Source of the DNA: a virus
Direction: 5' to 3' (one strand)
DNA: 21,743 nt
Virus record (IMG/VR): IMGVR_UViG_3300038463_000229
Coordinates: 1-21,743 of that record
Positions within the stretch are counted from its first letter, which is position 1. Each line of letters opens with the position of its first letter. Positions 19,792-21,743 of this stretch are shown here, piece by piece. The notes beneath the pieces were generated by a model, which worked only from the letters and a program-made list of their open reading frames with translations, was not told the origin of the DNA and did not search any database. The position numbers and the translations under genes are program-made.

Positions 19792-21743
19792 TTGAGCAAG
19801 TTTTTTGTGTATACGATTGGGAAACAAGATCCACGGCTGATCTAAAACAGCTTGGGCAAACCGAATATGCGCGTCACCCTTCAACGGAAATCTTATGTTG
19901 CGCTTTTCGCATTGGCACACGTAAAAATTTTACACTCAATAAAACGCAAAGCTGGTCACCACTACTGCCCGATTGGCAATTCACTAACGCCTATCAGAAT
20001 TTTATTAATGCACTATTCAACCCCGCTATTATTCTCGTGTGCCACAATGTCCAATTTGAGTATGCCGTTACTAAATATGTTTTAGCCGGCCGGTTGCTCC
20101 AAGACCACCGAGCGCTTGCCGCTGCGGTTGAGCCGCCTGAGCGCTGGCTTTGCACGGCTAGCCTTGCCGCCGCTATGGCGCTGCCACGCTCTTTGGAAGG
20201 TGCCGGCGCGGCACTAGGGCTTCCCGTACAAAAGAGTATGGAAGGGCGCAAGCTGCTTTTGAAAATGTGCAAGCCCCGGCGCATGACTATGGGCGATATG
20301 ACCAGCCAGTGGCACGAGTCACCCGAAGACCTAAAAGCCCTTATCGACTATTGCGTGCGCGACGTGGACACCGAGGTTGAGCTTTTTCTCAAAGCGCGCC
20401 CGCTTATCCCGCAAGAGCGAGAGATTTGGAAACTAGACGCGGTCATTAATCAGCGCGGTGTGCAGATTGACCGCGAATTGGTGACACGTTCGCTTAAAAT
20501 GATTGCTATGGAAGCTGAATTTTTAGCCGCTGAAACCAAGACGGTGACTGGCGGCGAAATCACGAGTACACGGCAAGTTGAAAAAACGTTAGCCTGGCTG
20601 TCCGGCGAAAAGCTGCATATCCCAGATTTAACCGCGAAGACCGTTAAAGACGCGCTTGCCGCTGGTCTGGGCTCACCCGCTGCCCGGCGACTGTTGGAAA
20701 TCCGGCAAGCCACAAGCAAATCAAGCACCGCAAAGTATGCCGCCTTTGAAGCGCGCTCACGTTTTGATGGCCGAATGCGTGACAATCTGATTTATCATGG
20801 CACCAGTACCGGGCGCTTTAGCGGCTCAGGGGCGCAAGTCCAAAACTTACCAAGGCCGGCGCTCAAGCAAGAGCTTATCGAATACGCTTTAAGTGTGGTG
20901 AAAGACGAGCCTGAAGAGCAAGCACTTGATTGGTTGCGCGTGTGCTACGGCAATCCTATGAATGTCTTTTCAGATTTGCTTCGTTCAGTAATTGTCGCCG
21001 GACCAGGCACAGAGCTTTTTGCGGCGGACTATGCCGCTATCGAATTGCGGGTTTGTTTTTGGATGGCTGACCACACCAAAGGGTTAGCCGCGCTTCGCAA
21101 CGGCGATGATTTGTATGTTGATTTGGCTCAGGATATTTACGGGCAGCCCAAAGCAAGCATCACCAAAGACAAGCGCTTCATAGGTAAGTCGGCAGTTTTA
21201 GGTGCCCAGTACCAACTGTCACATGCTAAGTTTCAAAAGCAAATGCTCGGCTTTGGCGTTAGCATCTCTGAAGACTTCGCCAAGGCTGTCATCAAAGCTT
21301 ACCGCACCAAACACCGGCCGGTTGTGCTCATGTGGTCCAACCTCGAAAAAGCGATGGTAGCGGCAATCCAAAACCCCGGCAAAGCCTATACCATTAACCA
21401 CACCAAATGGTTTATGCAGGATAAGTTTTTATGGTGCGAGCTTCCTAGCGGTCGGCGTTTGGCTTATGCCTACCCCGAGGTGAAAATGGAAACTCCGCAC
21501 TGGGGCGGCGAGGAGAAAAAGCCGCGTGTTTATTATTGGTGCGTCAACGGCGTGACACGACAGTGGGAGCGTACGGCAACTTTCGGGGGCGCCGCGTGCG
21601 AAAATGTTTGCTCGGGTACTTCGCGGGATATTATGACGACAGCCATGCTTAAGCTTGAAGCCGCCGGCTATAAAATCGGTATGTCTGTCCACGACGAATT
21701 GGTTGGCGAGCGCACCATTGATGAAGGCAATCTTGACGAATTT
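19788..21743 (+). CDS. polA: Family A DNA polymerase with 3'-5' exonuclease (partial, runs off right edge)
   Basis: The frame is open for 652 codons to the edge; only the last part of the palm/C-terminus is missing. YDWETRS (D10, E12) starts the exonuclease (motif Exo I), CHNVQFE (about 84-90) is Exo II, and DYCVRDVDTEVEL is Exo III. Polymerase motifs: TGRFSGSGAQVQNLPRP, ADYAAIELRV (motif A, Asp near 413), KDKRFIGKSAVLGAQYQ (motif B, with R..GK...Y) and VHDELV (motif C, about 634-639). The arrangement without a 5' nuclease is that of phage replicative polymerases. The ATG overlaps the membrane-protein stop (ATGA). It is the main replicase of this module; the primase-helicase and SSB would be its partners. 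Confidence 0.95.
   Translation, partial: MIEQVFCVYDWETRSTADLKQLGQTEYARHPSTEILCCAFRIGTRKNFTLNKTQSWSPLLPDWQFTNAYQNFINALFNPAIILVCHNVQFEYAVTKYVLAGRLLQDHRALAAAVEPPERWLCTASLAAAMALPRSLEGAGAALGLPVQKSMEGRKLLLKMCKPRRMTMGDMTSQWHESPEDLKALIDYCVRDVDTEVELFLKARPLIPQEREIWKLDAVINQRGVQIDRELVTRSLKMIAMEAEFLAAETKTVTGGEITSTRQVEKTLAWLSGEKLHIPDLTAKTVKDALAAGLGSPAARRLLEIRQATSKSSTAKYAAFEARSRFDGRMRDNLIYHGTSTGRFSGSGAQVQNLPRPALKQELIEYALSVVKDEPEEQALDWLRVCYGNPMNVFSDLLRSVIVAGPGTELFAADYAAIELRVCFWMADHTKGLAALRNGDDLYVDLAQDIYGQPKASITKDKRFIGKSAVLGAQYQLSHAKFQKQMLGFGVSISEDFAKAVIKAYRTKHRPVVLMWSNLEKAMVAAIQNPGKAYTINHTKWFMQDKFLWCELPSGRRLAYAYPEVKMETPHWGGEEKKPRVYYWCVNGVTRQWERTATFGGAACENVCSGTSRDIMTTAMLKLEAAGYKIGMSVHDELVGERTIDEGNLDEF

Noticed and set aside
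1-21743. tRNA or rRNA genes
   Set aside because: I saw no cloverleaf-like or conserved rRNA segment; a covariance-model scan would be needed to exclude degenerate tRNAs.

Overview
The window looks like part of a tailed double-stranded DNA phage or prophage. It has a terminase pair, collagen-like and fibre-like structural genes, a RuvC-type resolvase and a nearly complete phage DNA-replication set (primase-polymerase/VirE helicase, SNF2 helicase, DUF2800 Cas4-like nuclease, DUF2815 ssDNA-binding protein, family A DNA polymerase). Shine-Dalgarno starts, ATGA/GTGA overlaps between genes and a lipoprotein signal point to a bacterial host, most likely Gram-negative and perhaps a pseudomonadote. 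The host cannot be fixed from the sequence. Both ends of the window cut through genes.

Layout. Two operons diverge from a control region at about 10287-10415. Leftward (minus strand) run a small Cro/CI-like HTH gene, the primase-polymerase/VirE helicase, a 344-base gene-free region full of GTTCCGC/GCGGAAC repeats, a 46-aa ORF, the RuvC-like resolvase, a lysine-rich basic protein, a truncated and frameshifted DNA methyltransferase remnant, the small terminase, two small genes (one a lipoprotein), the large terminase interrupted by an intein, and three structural genes (a beta-rich protein, a collagen-like protein, and a fibre-like protein that leaves the window at base 1). Rightward (plus strand) run a DnaJ-type zinc-finger protein, a string of very small overlapping accessory genes, the SNF2 helicase, an AT-hook/acidic protein, the DUF2800 nuclease, the DUF2815 SSB, a terminator, a scarred segment carrying an HTH gene and an antisense IS5-type transposase fragment, a DUF6948 gene, a glycine-rich repeat gene, a glycosyltransferase, a one-helix membrane protein and DNA polymerase.

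How the genes fit together. The helicase-primase, SNF2 protein, polymerase, SSB and Cas4-like nuclease can plausibly replicate and recombine the genome. RuvC would resolve branches before packaging by TerS/TerL. The HTH protein at the head of the leftward operon is the obvious candidate regulator of the divergent promoters.

The most unusual points are: (1) the terminase intein, whose HNH endonuclease core lies in the +1 frame while the splicing frame stays open; (2) a duplicated cassette at about 11.9 kb and 18.1 kb, in which the end of a DUF6948-like protein (...KAWExAPW) overlaps the start of a short protein (M-x-V-x-KG-x-LPEWC) followed by 22 or 36 Gly-dipeptide units encoded by an exact 6-bp repeat; (3) the repeat-rich candidate origin or control region at 7495-7784; and (4) pieces of a DNA methyltransferase at two places on opposite strands. 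All assignments come from reading motifs; no database search was run.
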